Positions 24,744 to 34,080 of a stretch of 64,000 nucleotides of DNA are shown here, in pieces. The notes under the pieces were generated by a model, which saw only the letters and a list, made by a program, of their open reading frames with translations, searched no databases and had not been told where the DNA came from. The position numbers and the translations under genes are program-made. How positions within the stretch are numbered: the first letter of the stretch is position 1; each line of letters starts with the position of its first letter. The DNA is taken from positions 2,914,001 through 2,978,000 of the forward strand of contig CBDHEI010000002.1 in the NCBI GenBank assembly GCA_965262055.1. The letters are read 5' to 3'. This stretch comes from G958296245 sp965262055 (GTDB lineage: Bacteria > Chloroflexota > Dehalococcoidia > Lucifugimonadales > G958296245).

Positions 24744-26330
24744 ATGGCGTACAGGGAGGTGTCGAGAGTGGAGATAGCAGAAGTGGTGCGGCGCTGGCAG
24801 TCGGGCATGAGCCAGCGGCAGATAGCAACGGGTACGGGGCTGTCTCGCGCGACAGTCCGCAGGTACATCGATGCGGCGGTGGAGGCGGGCCTGGCCCGTG
24901 ACGGTCCTGCTCCGAGTGAGGGGCAGCTGACCCGCCTGGCGGGGCTGAGTGTTGCGGGCCCCCGGAAGGTGGAGATACCGACCGAGGAGGTCCTCGCCCC
25001 CTGGGCGGACCAGGTCTACGAGTGGCTGACCGCCGACCGGTTGCAGGTGACCCGCATCCAAGAGCTGCTTGCGGGCCGGGGCTGCCGGGTCTCGTACACG
25101 TCGTTGAGGCGGTTCATCCAGCGACGGGGCTGGCAGAGGCGAAGTCCGGCGACTGTCCGGATGGGAGAGAGCGCGCCCGGCGAGGTGGCGGAGATGGACT
25201 TCGGTCGTCTGGGTCTTATAGAGGACCCGGAGACGGGTCGCCGCCGTGTGGTCTGGGCGCTGATCATCGTCCTGACCTACTCGCGGCACAGCTTCGTCTG
25301 GCCTACCTTCAGCCAGAAGCTCGTGGACGTGATCGAGGGGTTGGAGGCAGCCTGGGCCTTCTTCGAGGGCGTTCCCAACTACCTGGTCATTGACAACTTC
25401 CCCGCGGCAGTGGCGGGTGTCTATCCGCTCCATCCCCGTCTCACGCGAGGCTTCCTGGAGTACTCCCAGCACCGGGGCTTCATCTTAGACCCTGCTCGGG
25501 TGCGACACCCTCGGGACAAGCCGCGCGTGGAACGTGGAGTGCCCTACGTGCGGGAGCGGTTCTTCAAGGGCAGGGAGTTCACGGGCCTCTCGGACATGAG
25601 GTCTGAGGCCAGGCGCTGGTGCCTGGAGGTGGCCGGACAGAGGGTCCACGGCACCACCCGCAAGCAGCCCCTGGCCGTCTTCCGGCAGGAGGAGCGCCAC
25701 GCGCTCGGAGAGTGGGACGCAGAGCCCTACGAGATGACCGATTGGCGCACGGCCAAGGTGCATCCCGACCACCACATAGCCTGCCAGTACGCCCTCTACT
25801 CGGTGCCGTCTGCGACATGCCCGCCCGGGCAGAAGGTGGAGGTTCGGCTCGGCAGCAAACTGGTGCGCATCTACCACCGGGGAAGGCTGATCAAGGTCCA
25901 CCCGCGCCAAGGTCGCGGCGGCAGATCCACCGACCCCGACGACTACCCGTCCGAGCTGAGCGCCTACACCCTCAGAGCGCCGGAGCAGATCAAGCGCAGC
26001 GCGGCGTCACAGGGACCGGCCGTGGCAGCCTATGCCGAGCGTCTCTTCGACGGCCCGCTGCCATGGGCCAAGCTCAGGCAGGGACACAAGCTCATACGGC
26101 TGGGAGAACGCTACTCCCCTGAGCGTCTCGATGCCGCATGCCGGAGGGCTCTCTCCGTAGACCTGATCGACGTGCGCCGTCTCGAGCGCATACTCGTAGA
26201 GGCCCTGGAGCAGGAGGCCACGCAGCCGGAGCCTCCACCGATGCCCCCAGGTCGATTCGCCAGGCCGGGCGCCGTCTTCGCTCGTGCCAACGGCCGCACC
26301 GCTCAATCAGCACAAGGAGAACGCTCATGA
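24744..26330 (+). CDS. istA: IS21-family transposase IstA
   Basis: The 528-aa protein begins with a helix-turn-helix (GMSQRQIATGTGLSRATVRRY), followed by the DDE integrase core: first Asp in EMDFGRL, second in VIDNFPAAV, Glu in KPRVERGVPYVRE. A basic and Pro-rich C-terminal region follows. It should cut and join the IS ends. ATG at 24744 follows aaggagc. The stop overlaps the istB start as ATGA, the usual IS21 arrangement. It looks intact, but transposition would also need IstB, which is broken here. Confidence 0.92.
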   Translation: MAYREVSRVEIAEVVRRWQSGMSQRQIATGTGLSRATVRRYIDAAVEAGLARDGPAPSEGQLTRLAGLSVAGPRKVEIPTEEVLAPWADQVYEWLTADRLQVTRIQELLAGRGCRVSYTSLRRFIQRRGWQRRSPATVRMGESAPGEVAEMDFGRLGLIEDPETGRRRVVWALIIVLTYSRHSFVWPTFSQKLVDVIEGLEAAWAFFEGVPNYLVIDNFPAAVAGVYPLHPRLTRGFLEYSQHRGFILDPARVRHPRDKPRVERGVPYVRERFFKGREFTGLSDMRSEARRWCLEVAGQRVHGTTRKQPLAVFRQEERHALGEWDAEPYEMTDWRTAKVHPDHHIACQYALYSVPSATCPPGQKVEVRLGSKLVRIYHRGRLIKVHPRQGRGGRSTDPDDYPSELSAYTLRAPEQIKRSAASQGPAVAAYAERLFDGPLPWAKLRQGHKLIRLGERYSPERLDAACRRALSVDLIDVRRLERILVEALEQEATQPEPPPMPPGRFARPGAVFARANGRTAQSAQGERS

Positions 26331-26784
26331 CCACCACGACTGAACTCACCCCGCTGCTCAAGCGCCTCAAGCTCGGCGCCGTGCTCAACACCCTGCCGGA
26401 GAGGGTCGCTCTCGCACGCAGGGAGCAGCTCGACTACGCATCCTTCCTGCAGATCATTCTGACCGATGAGATCAACCGCAGAGACCACAGGCGGCTCGAG
26501 CTCCGCCTCCAGAGGGCCGGCTTCGAGCAGACCTGCCGCCTCGAAGACTTTGACTGGTCCGCATCCATCACACTCGACCGACGACTCCTCGACGCCGCCT
26601 TCTCCCTCCAGTTCCTGGACCGCAACGAGCACGTCCTGCTCGTCGGACCGGTCGGCGTGGGCAAGAGCTTCATCGCTCAGGCCCTCGGATATGCTGCCGT
26701 CAGAGCCGGGCACTCCGTCCGCTTCGTACATGCCGACGACTTCTTCAGGGCCATGGCTCAGGCCAGGGTCGACCACTCCACGGA

Positions 26785-28504
26785 GCTTGTCTCAGAACTC
26801 CCTATTGGGGAAGTCCAGAGGAACCTGTCTCACAAAGGGTTGTTGGTGGTGATGGGGAGCACTGCATTGGTTGGTCGGATCCGCTGGGGGGCCGGGTTGG
26901 CGTGTCATGGCAGTCCGTGTGCGGGGAGGATGGCGGTCTGGCGCTCCTGGCATCCCCAGATTCGGGCCGAAGTTGCCGTCCAAGAGGTACGTCCGTGACG
27001 CCACATGTCCGCCCCGGCCCGCCAGATGCGCCAGAGGGTGCGCAGGTTGAAGGCCGTGGCCAGCAGCGTCCATTCGGCCGCGACATTGGCGATGCCGCGC
27101 AGCAGGAACCTGCGGCCTGCCTGCTGGTCTTTGATGATCCCGAAGACCGGCTCGATCAGCCCTTGCCTGCGCTCATAGGACCGGCTCGCCTCCTCGGTCG
27201 ACATCCACTCACGGTGGACACGCAGCGCAGCATCGTGAGGCCCTATCTCCAGTGCGCGACCATAACGAGCGTCCTTCGTACAGGTCCCGAAGGCAGGACA
27301 CGCCCGGCAGACGGCGCCGGAGGCCCGGTACCGCCGCATCGGCACCCCATGATTGCGCTTGATGCGTATGAAGCGCAACGCCTGACCCTGGGGGCATCTA
27401 TAGCTGTCGCTGCTCTCGTCGTAGGTGAATCGGTCCTTGTGGTACGGACGCCGCAGCGCACGGCGCTGGGACTCTGGCATCGCCACCCGCTGGCCCCTGC
27501 TGGCGCACTCCTCCAGCGCCTGCCCCGAATGGTAGCCCGCATCGGCCAACGTCATGTCCGCCCTGGCGCCCGTATTGTCCTCGGCCTTGTCCAGCATCGG
27601 AGTCAACTGGCCGTGGTCGCCCGGTTCGTCCACCACCTCGACCGCCGTGATCAACATGCCTGCACGCTGTCCGTCGGCAGTCCGTGCGGGCGAGGCCATC
27701 GCCTGCGCGTTGTAGCCGGGCATGACGCCCTGGCGTGTCTTCATCAGACGAGCCTCTCGGTCGGTCAGGTTGATGCGCCGTCCCTCCTCGTTCGAAAGAT
27801 CGTCCATCGCCTGGCGCACCTGCTCTCTCAGGACCCTCTTGTCGTACAACTCCTGCGGCAACTGGGCGGTTGGAGCATCCTCTCCCGATTCGTTCTGGGA
27901 CTCCAGGTCGCTTATCGCACGCTCAAGCCGCTCCAAGAGCCGCCCCAGTCCCTCCGCATCGTATGTCCTGGCTTTCGATGCGTTGGCTCCAACCTTCGTC
28001 CCGTCCACCGCCTGCAACGCCAGGTCCACCAACTCCATCTTCACCGCCATCCGAACCGTACGCTTGAACAGCCTCCTCATCGCCTGGCGGTGGCTCTTGT
28101 AGAACCTCCAGAGTGTGTTGTGGTCCGGATATTGCACGCACGTCAACCACAGGTACGGTATCTGGTCCCGGCAGGCCGCCTCCAACTTGCGGCACGAGCG
28201 CACTCCGGTCATGAAGCCGTACAGCCACACGCTCAACAGCGCTCGAGGATGGTACGAAGGAGGCCCAAGATCACCTCCGTCTATCTCCACCCCAAGCTCC
28301 GCCCAGTCCTCTCGGTCGAGTGCGTCCACCACCTCGGCCACGAACCGCGAAGGGTGCTCGGCAGGGATCAGGTCGCCCAGGCTCGGAGGCATCAGCCACA
28401 TCTGTTCTCGGTCCATCGCTCGCAGCGGCATCCATCTCTCCATCGCGGCCAGGATGGCCACAACTATATCCTTCCATACCCCACTGCACGACTTATGAGA
28501 CAGG
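26785..28504 (-). mobile_element. IS1182-family insertion sequence, copy 1 (inside istB)
   Basis: It is flanked by perfect 9-bp target duplications, CTCCACGGA at 26776-26784 and 28505-28513. The right end reads CCTGTCTCATAAGTCG inward. A matching end, CCTGTCTCACAAAGGG, lies at 26824, but 39 extra bp lie between it and the left target copy; those begin with a poorer end-like sequence, CTTGTCTCAGAA. It carries one transposase gene on the minus strand. Confidence 0.85.
26905..28461 (-). CDS. IS1182-family transposase, copy 1
   Basis: The 518-aa DDE transposase starts at GTG 28461. An N-terminal DUF772-type region (MPPSLGDLIPAEHPSRF) and a catalytic core (AVDGTKVGANASK; LADAGYHSGQ; GIIKDQQAGRRF) are followed by a Cys-rich stretch (CPQGQ...VCRACPAFGTC). 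It differs from copy 2 by two amino acids (A versus T in GEDxPTAQ, Q versus H in ASRGxRVAM), so both moved recently or exchange sequence. It appears intact. Confidence 0.93.
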   Translation of the reverse strand: MAILAAMERWMPLRAMDREQMWLMPPSLGDLIPAEHPSRFVAEVVDALDREDWAELGVEIDGGDLGPPSYHPRALLSVWLYGFMTGVRSCRKLEAACRDQIPYLWLTCVQYPDHNTLWRFYKSHRQAMRRLFKRTVRMAVKMELVDLALQAVDGTKVGANASKARTYDAEGLGRLLERLERAISDLESQNESGEDAPTAQLPQELYDKRVLREQVRQAMDDLSNEEGRRINLTDREARLMKTRQGVMPGYNAQAMASPARTADGQRAGMLITAVEVVDEPGDHGQLTPMLDKAEDNTGARADMTLADAGYHSGQALEECASRGQRVAMPESQRRALRRPYHKDRFTYDESSDSYRCPQGQALRFIRIKRNHGVPMRRYRASGAVCRACPAFGTCTKDARYGRALEIGPHDAALRVHREWMSTEEASRSYERRQGLIEPVFGIIKDQQAGRRFLLRGIANVAAEWTLLATAFNLRTLWRIWRAGADMWRHGRTSWTATSARIWGCQERQTAILPAHGLP

Positions 28505-28954
28505 CTCCACGGACAAGACCTTCCGCTCCTTCCTCGCCTCGGACCTGCTCATCCTCGACGACCTCGGCCTCCACAGGATGACCCAACAGCAGTCCATAGA
28601 CTCTACGAGCTGGTCATCGCCAGGCATCGTACCGCCAGCTTCGTCATCACCTCCAACAGGGCTGTCGACGAGTGGCTCGGACTCTTCGACGACCCCATCC
28701 TAGGCAACAGCGCCCTCGACCGTCTCGCCAATGCCAGCTACCAGATCGTCATAGAAGGCGCCAGCTACCGCGAACGCTTGTCCCCGCACAGGGCCCTGCT
28801 CGACCGAAAGGAGGTGGTTGACCCTCAAACCGCAGGGTGATAATAGTCCGCATACCACGGTGTCCAGGGGCCGTCACCCACCTGACGAGGTGGTATATAG
28901 GTCGTGATCACGATGGTATATAGGTCCTGATCATCGACACCGGGTGATGCGACA

Positions 28955-29371
28955 CGCCAGGAAGCTGATCATCCGTCTGGCGCGGGGCCATCCCTCATAC
29001 GAGTTGTTGATCAGGGCACGTCAGAGGATATTGGCGCTGTCCGCCGAGCCGTACCAACCATAAGCGGTCCTGTCTGTGCATCGGTTGAAGGCGACTCAGC
29101 AAGGTCGCCCAGGCTGGGCCATGCCTTCTTCGGCCTGAGGACAGCCATAATCGGTGCGGCTCCGATGCCCATACCCTCAAAGTCTTCGGCCAAGGTCCTA
29201 CCTACGGCCCGATCCGACCATATGGAACCACCGAATCGATACTCAACACGGGCGTAAATCCACGAAGGCCATACCAAACTATGTTAGGTGGGGAATCTGG
29301 GGACAGTAGGAATCCAATCGCCGGTTCCGGTCATCGAGGCCACGTCCAGGCCGCGTTGAGCGGGCCAAAAT
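28955..29371. other. Stretch without a confident gene beyond the IS21 right end
   Basis: A minus-strand frame at 29011-29277 (88 aa, starting MVWPSWIYARVEYRFGG) is possible but has no recognised motif and a weak start. The sequence does not restore the integrase C-terminus. Confidence 0.35.
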
Positions 29372-29551
29372 TCACCCCTCGGGCCGTGACTCCAGCCAGC
29401 CCGCGATGTTGCTCTCCCTCCACCTGACGGCAGCACAGCCGACCTTCACGGGCCTCGGGAACTGACCGTCCTGCATAAGCCGATAGATCGACGAGCGACT
29501 CATGCCCGTAATTTCCTCAACCTGTCGACGCCTCAGTAGTTTGTCATGCAT
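29372..29551 (-). CDS. AlpA-family excisionase/regulator
   Basis: The protein is 59 aa from ATG at 29551 (AAAGGTGA upstream), or 62 aa from GTG at 29560. The winged-helix pattern LLRRRQVEEITGMSRSSIY, then RLMQDGQFPRPVKVG and WRESNIAGWL, is typical of AlpA and of small MerR-like DNA-binding proteins that control prophage or island excision. It belongs with the tRNA-Ala integrase, although it now lies 5 kb away because of the IS insertions. Confidence 0.85.
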   Translation of the reverse strand: MHDKLLRRRQVEEITGMSRSSIYRLMQDGQFPRPVKVGCAAVRWRESNIAGWLESRPEG

Positions 29552-30101
29552 TGTCTTCACCTTTCATGTACTTCGATTCGTACCAGCGCAAACTGGTCTT
29601 CCAGTGTTTTGAATGGGCCGCCGACGCCGGATGGATGGGGGGTGCACCGGCTGCGTTGCGGCTCGGGTCCGCACTTGTCCTCCCAGAGGGTCATCTAAGA
29701 GCCCTCGCCCCATGAGAATGTCCAGGCCTCCGGCGCACGGCTCGTGTCCCCGGCGCAAACTCGTCCACCCTCTGGCGGCTCTAGGGGGCCGGGGCCTATC
29801 AAGAGCGTGTGAACGATTCATGGGACGGGCATCACCTCCTCGCTTTTGACTGGGGACGCCACGACGTCCCATAGGAAGCCTAGCCTGAAGCGCCGCCCAA
29901 AATGGGTCATTAAGTAGGGGGATTAGTGATACGTTGTATCGTGAGTTGCCCCTACAAACGAGGGCAATCGCCCCCGCCAGGGGTCCCTCTGTCTCCTAAA
30001 AGTCCATGACCAGAGGGAGGTATGGTGACCGGGAGTTGCGGGGAGCGGTCTCTCCCCGAGAGGGGTACGGGAGGGACCGTCGCCTGAGCGAGGCTCAGGC
30101 C
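29552..30101. other. Stretch without a recognisable gene
   Basis: No frame here combines a ribosome site with a plausible protein. It follows the upstream side of the AlpA-like gene and precedes the 3' end of the frameshifted gene on the minus strand. Confidence 0.4.
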
Positions 30102-31017
30102 TCAGTGGTCCTTAGTGGTATGGAATGGCCCGGCGCGAGTGGCGATGGCTTCCGAATATTTCTGGAACTCGGGCAGGAAAGGCCTGTCCCAGATGCGCCT
30201 CACTCTGTCTTCGGAAAGACTCACGTTGCCTTCGGAAAGCTCCAGCGCCTCTGACACGATGCCACAGCCGGAGACGTAACCCCTCGGCTTTACTCCAACC
30301 CTTTGCAAGACCGCGATGGTGAACTGAATCTGGACGTAACGCAAGAGGTGGGCTGGATTGACGGGGCGCCGCCGGAGCCCTCCGGCAGCCTTCGCCCGCC
30401 ACATGTCGAGCGGGCTGGGGATGACGTCGCCCCGGCTGTCCAGCTTCTGCGCCATGCGCTCGAGAGCGCCGAAGTAGGCCCGGCTGGCTTCGGAGCGCTC
30501 GATGTACTCTCGCAACGCGCCGGTCGAGGGTACGCCGATAGGGGGCAACAAGAGGGTTGCCAGAACTTCCGAAACGGCTGCGGACTCCCACTCGGAGTCA
30601 AACCGGCCGGTGTCCGGGACGTCTGGCCAGCAGTGGCGTGGCAACCCTGAGGCCTTCCTGATAATCCGGGCGGCGCCTATTGTAGGGAGAGCCACAACCC
30701 GCCCTCCGTAGGGCGGCCCGCCGATATAGACTGGTGAGAAGTTGACGTTCGGGAAAGTCCTGCAACCACTCCCTCACCTCAGCTCTCATGTAGTCCACGA
30801 TGGCCTCCTCCTCAGCTTTCCAATCCGTCCCTAGGGACCAGAGAATGCGTTTCATCGCCTGTTCCTTGCCGGGTGCGATGGTCCCGGAGGCCTGGAGACC
30901 GCAAGCGACTTCTTCAATGAGTTGCAGGCGTACTTCGATGGTCCACCGGATGATGGGGACCACGTCGGCGAGTACCTTCGGTAGCAGTTTCACCCGCCGG
31001 GGCCCGCTTGCGGTCAC
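30102..31017 (-). pseudogene. Unknown protein, about 305 aa, broken by one frameshift
   Basis: Two minus-strand frames, 30598-31017 and the frame ending at 30102, fit together if one base is added or removed near 30750-30757 (minus-strand gactttcccg). The joined protein would read REWLQDFPNVNFSPVYIGGP through the break and is continuous and well-behaved on both sides. The first half is helical and charged (SLGTDWKAEEEAIVDYMRAE); the second has GALREYIERSEASRAYFGAL and a basic stretch. GTG at 31017 is the probable start. I do not recognise the family. It sits in the mobile island, so a phage- or plasmid-type function is possible. Confidence 0.55.
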
Positions 31018-31861
31018 GCGCTCTTCCCTTCCGTCGGGCGGAGGCTGGGGTCTGGGAGAGCACCTCGAATGTACGCTGCTTCACCGGCGTGCCTCAGGTC
31101 GCCCGGGAGGACGGCGCGGGCGAGGTGGCGGCCCGGACGGCGGCGGACGGCGGAGCGCACCATCTCGCCTTGGCGGTCCATCGCCCACCTATTGAGGCTG
31201 GGCATGGCACCGGCGTAGCCGTACGGCAGCGCCAGCTCCCCGGCGCACTCATTGGCCCCCATCCGGCTCTTCGGCAGCATAGTGCAAGTGTACGTACAGG
31301 TCGGTTTCCCTCGCAAGTCGTACGCGTGCCAGGTAGCCGATTGCTATGCCCACGGAAAGGCGCCGGGCGCAGTAGTGCCGATGGCGTCCCGTCGGCCGGC
31401 GGGAGTGGCAGGCGGCGCACGCGACCTCCCCAATCCGGGGGCGCTCCTCGGGTGGCCGTCTCCGGCTGCCCAGGGATTGGGCCGCCGAGCAGACAGACAC
31501 ACCAGCGGAGATCATCAACCACGCGCTGGCCCATCTGGAGGGCAGCGCGACCATTAGGGCCGACGGCGGCGAGACTGTGGCCGATCCCATCCGTGCCAAT
31601 CATGGCTACAGACCCCGACGGTAATCCCGTGTTCCACTCTCTGGCCCGCGCCGGCGACCCCGTGCGAGGCGAAGTCGGCGTGACGATCCAAGTGAAAGCC
31701 CGCACGGCCCCCTTGGGCGACGGGGTGTGCCCATGAGGTCGCGCCGCTGGCCGCACCATGGCCGCCAAGGGCACCGCCGCAAGGCCCCAGCCCTAGCCCC
31801 CAGCATGGGAAAGACGTTTTGCCACGTCTCTACGGCCATTCGGACAGGGGGTATATAGCTT
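31018..31861. other. Degenerate stretch with a cadherin-like gene tail
   Basis: No intact gene is seen. Near 31605-31736 a plus-strand frame reads ATDPDGNPVFHSLARAGDP and ends VKARTAPLGDGVCP before TGA. ATDPDG is a cadherin-like repeat signature, and the final APLGDGVCP recurs, in a shifted frame, at the end of the cadherin-like remnant near 34050. This is probably the decayed 3' end of a related gene. Confidence 0.4.
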
Positions 31862-32038
31862 ATGGCTAACTGTCGGATATGCAACGGGACCATCGACGGT
31901 GAGCGACTTGAACGCTGGCCTTGGTGCGTGACATCTAGCCCGCGCTGCTCGGACGCGAATTCCGCTGATGCCCGTCGGCGCGCCAGCCGGGCATACAAGC
32001 GGCGCAGGCGGGGACGCGCCAGGATGGAGTCGGCATGA
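31862..32038 (+). CDS. Small zinc-ribbon-like basic protein
   Basis: The 58-aa frame from ATG 31862 has paired cysteines, C4/C7 (CRIC) and C22/C29 (WCVTSSPRC), then a strongly basic tail (RRRASRAYKRRRRGRAR). The layout resembles small zinc-finger proteins of phages and integrative elements that bind nucleic acid. No clear ribosome site is seen, and similarity is by pattern only. Confidence 0.5.
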   Translation: MANCRICNGTIDGERLERWPWCVTSSPRCSDANSADARRRASRAYKRRRRGRARMESA

Positions 32039-32151
32039 GGGTGGCGTTAGCGACGTGGGGAGAGCGCCATCGCCGTATCTGAGCGCCCCACGTGGCCCGC
32101 CAGCGGATTCAATAGTGATATAATGAAGGTGTGGCCCGAAGAAGGTTGTAA

Positions 32152-32373
32152 GTGAAGTCCACACGAACTGAAACGTTATTTGGGCTTGCGGCACTGGGGG
32201 TTTTAGTTCTGTTCCTTCTGGCCGGCTACATGTTTGCGCCAGAGCGAGTGCGCCCGTCACGGTTCTTGCGGCCGACTTTCGTGGAGGGCAACTCGCCGCC
32301 GCGGTTTGACGCGCCCATTGCGGCGCGCCGGATCTTCGTCGACCGTTCCCACGTCGAAGTCGCGACACTTCGA
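32152..32373 (+). pseudogene. 5' part of a membrane-anchored cadherin-like protein cut by an IS256-family element
   Basis: From GTG at 32152 the frame codes for a signal-anchor helix (GLAALGVLVLFLLAGYMF) and then PPRFDAPIAARRIFVD, which resembles the opening strand of a cadherin-like domain. At 32374 the IS256-type element begins. The rest of the domain appears after the IS at 33752. The target repeat ACTTCGA is present on both sides. Confidence 0.55.
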
Positions 32374-33744
32374 GTAGAGTCCCAGGAAGTGGTGTAAGAG
32401 GGAGAGGGTCTGGAAAAGAGAGACCACCGCGTCATCCTTAGCGGGCAAACACGAAGCTCGAGAAAAGGAGGACAACGGTGGTCAAGGAAAGGATGGACCT
32501 GCTGGAGCTATTGCGCAAGGAGGGAATGGACGGTGACGTGGACTTTCTACGGGAGGCACTGAGAGTGCTGGTAGAAGGGATCATGGATGCGGAGGTGTCT
32601 GGGAGGATCGGTGCTGAGTATGGAGAACGCAGCCCTGAGCGGGTGACCCAGCGCAACGGGTACCGGTCCCGGGCGTGGGATACTCGTGTGGGAACGATGG
32701 ACCTGCGCATTCCCAAGCTCAGAGAGGGGAGCTACTTCCCGAGCCTGCTGGAGCCACGGCGTCGCAGCGAGCGAGCTCTGCTGGCTGTGATCCAGCAGGC
32801 CTACGTGGAAGGTGTATCCACGAGGCGGGTGGACGATCTGGTCAAGGCCCTGGGGTGTGAGGGTATCTCCAAGAGCCAGGTGTCGCGCATCTGCCAGGAG
32901 CTCGACGTGGTGGTGGAGGGCTTCTTGGGCCGACCGCTGGACGGCGGGCCATATCCCTACCTGTGGCTGGACGCACTGACCCAGAAGGTCAGGGAGGCCG
33001 GCAGGATCGTCAACGTCAGCGTCGTGGTGGCGACGGCGGTCAATGGCGAGGGCAAGCGGGAGATCATCGGGATGGACGTGGGCACCAGTGAAGACGGCGC
33101 CTTCTGGTTAGCCTTCCTACGCTCGCTGTTCGCCAGGGGCCTCAGTGGGGTGGAGCTGGTGGTCTCGGACGCTCATCAGGGACTCCGAGGCGCAATCGCC
33201 GCAGTCTTCGGCGGAGCCAGTTGGCAGCGGTGCCGCACCCACTTCATGACCAACCTGCTCACTCGGGTCCCCAGGCGTGCTCAGCCCTGGGTGGCCACCA
33301 TGGTCCGCACCATCTACCAGCAACTCTCCCCCGATGAGGTACACGCCCAACTCGACAGGGTGACCGATCAACTCCAGGACCGCTTCCCTCAGGTCGCCTC
33401 TCTACTGGACGGGGCCGGACCCGACATCCTGGCCTTCTCCAGCTTCCCTGTCCCCCACTGGAAGAAGCTTTGGTCCAACAACCCACAGGAGCGTCTCAAC
33501 AAGGAGATCCGGCGCCGCACCGATGTGGTGGGCATCTTCCCTAACCGGCCAGCCGTCCGTCGCCTGGTTGGCGCCGTCCTGGCTGAGCAACACGACGAAT
33601 GGGCCGTCGGCCGTCGATACCTCACACCCGCCATTCTGACCTTCAACGAAGCTCTTCCGGAGGCCGACCTCGCGGAGGCGACAGCCGCCTAAACAACATC
33701 AACAGGATGACGCACTCTTACACCACTTGACGGGACGTGACCCG
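32374..33744 (+). mobile_element. IS256-family insertion sequence
   Basis: Inverted ends share GTCCC-N3-AAGTGGTGTAAGAG (left near 32379-32400, right near 33715-33736, imperfect). ACTTCGA at 32367-32373 and 33745-33751 is the probable target duplication; IS256 elements usually make 8-9 bp, so one flanking base may have changed. One transposase gene is carried. Confidence 0.75.
32478..33692 (+). CDS. IS256-family (mutator-type) transposase
   Basis: The 404-aa protein starts at GTG 32478 after aaaggagg. N-terminal helices are followed by TQRNGYRSRAWDTRVG and the DDE core: Asp in LWLDALTQKV, Asp in VVSDAHQGLRGAI, and Glu in NNPQERLNKEIRRRT. The mutator signature around the Asp-Cys-Thr region (WQRCRTHFMTNLL) is present. 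Length and motifs are normal, so it is probably active. Confidence 0.95.
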   Translation: MVKERMDLLELLRKEGMDGDVDFLREALRVLVEGIMDAEVSGRIGAEYGERSPERVTQRNGYRSRAWDTRVGTMDLRIPKLREGSYFPSLLEPRRRSERALLAVIQQAYVEGVSTRRVDDLVKALGCEGISKSQVSRICQELDVVVEGFLGRPLDGGPYPYLWLDALTQKVREAGRIVNVSVVVATAVNGEGKREIIGMDVGTSEDGAFWLAFLRSLFARGLSGVELVVSDAHQGLRGAIAAVFGGASWQRCRTHFMTNLLTRVPRRAQPWVATMVRTIYQQLSPDEVHAQLDRVTDQLQDRFPQVASLLDGAGPDILAFSSFPVPHWKKLWSNNPQERLNKEIRRRTDVVGIFPNRPAVRRLVGAVLAEQHDEWAVGRRYLTPAILTFNEALPEADLAEATAA

Positions 33745-33751
33745 ACTTCGA

Positions 33752-34070
33752 CGAACAGGGCCGGTTACTTGTCCGGCGGCGAGTTTGTTGGTCGGCCCGT
33801 CCAGGCGACCGATCCAGACGACGCCGACCTAAGCTACTTCGTGGGCCTCGAGGACCCTGACGATGACTTTTGGTTCTTCGACGTGTCGCCGAGCGGGCAG
33901 CTGCACGTCAGCCCAGCCGGAGGAAACGACCGGCTGGGCTTGACCGACGATCGGGTCTATCGGGCTCGTTGTGACTGCAGCAGACCAAAAAGGCGGGTGG
34001 GATGCGGTCACGGTGGGGGTCTATCTGGATTCAGCAAGCGCCGCTCGGCGACGGCGTGTGTCCGAATTAG
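33752..34070 (+). pseudogene. 3' part of the IS256-interrupted cadherin-like gene
   Basis: The frame after the IS reads GEFVGRPVQATDPDDADLSY, then FWFFDVSPSGQLHVSPAGG and TDDRVYRA: a cadherin-like/CHDL domain with A-T-D-x-D and D-x-x-x-G-x-L signatures. One extra base near 33968 shifts the frame; the other frame continues VVTAADQKGGWDAVTVGVYL. A third frame carries the probable C-terminus (QAPLGDGVCP). Both the IS and the indels inactivate it. Confidence 0.6.
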
Positions 34071-34080
34071 GAGGTTTTCC

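Larger units (their letters stand above)
26327..28840 (+). pseudogene. istB: IS21-family helper ATPase IstB, split by IS1182 insertion and frameshifted
   Basis: The 5' part (26327-26784) codes for the N-terminal helical domain and Walker A (GPVGVGKSFIAQ), ending in RVDHSTE. The 3' part resumes at 28505 with KTFRSFLASDLLILDDLGLH (Walker B) and ends at 28840 after SYRERLSPHRALLDRK. The two halves are separated by an IS1182-family element flanked by the 9-bp duplication CTCCACGGA. The 3' part also lacks one base near 28601, where DLYELVIARH is split between two frames. The gene cannot make a functional AAA+ ATPase. Confidence 0.88.
24630..28954 (+). mobile_element. IS21-family insertion sequence (interrupted by an IS1182-family element)
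   Basis: Left end TGTACCAGTAG (24630) and right end, read inward on the minus strand, TGTCGCATCAC (28954) each lead after about 25 bp into the same block, AGGACCTATA(G/T)ACCA. That block recurs once more inside the right end, as is usual for IS21. It carries istA and a broken istB. CGCCA occurs just outside both ends, though five bases are missing from an exact target duplication on the left. Confidence 0.75.

Noticed and set aside
26902..28581. 559-aa plus-strand frame opposite IS1182 transposase copy 1
   Set aside because: The mirror frame also appears opposite copy 2; both are antisense to a gene with clear transposase motifs.
29564..29872. 102-aa minus-strand frame upstream of the AlpA-like gene
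   Set aside because: Arg/Gly/Pro-rich with no motif or ribosome site; it looks like open reading by chance in GC-rich DNA.
31094..31774. 226-aa minus-strand frame in the degenerate island part
   Set aside because: Arg/Pro-rich, no ribosome site, and a cadherin-like tail is read on the other strand.
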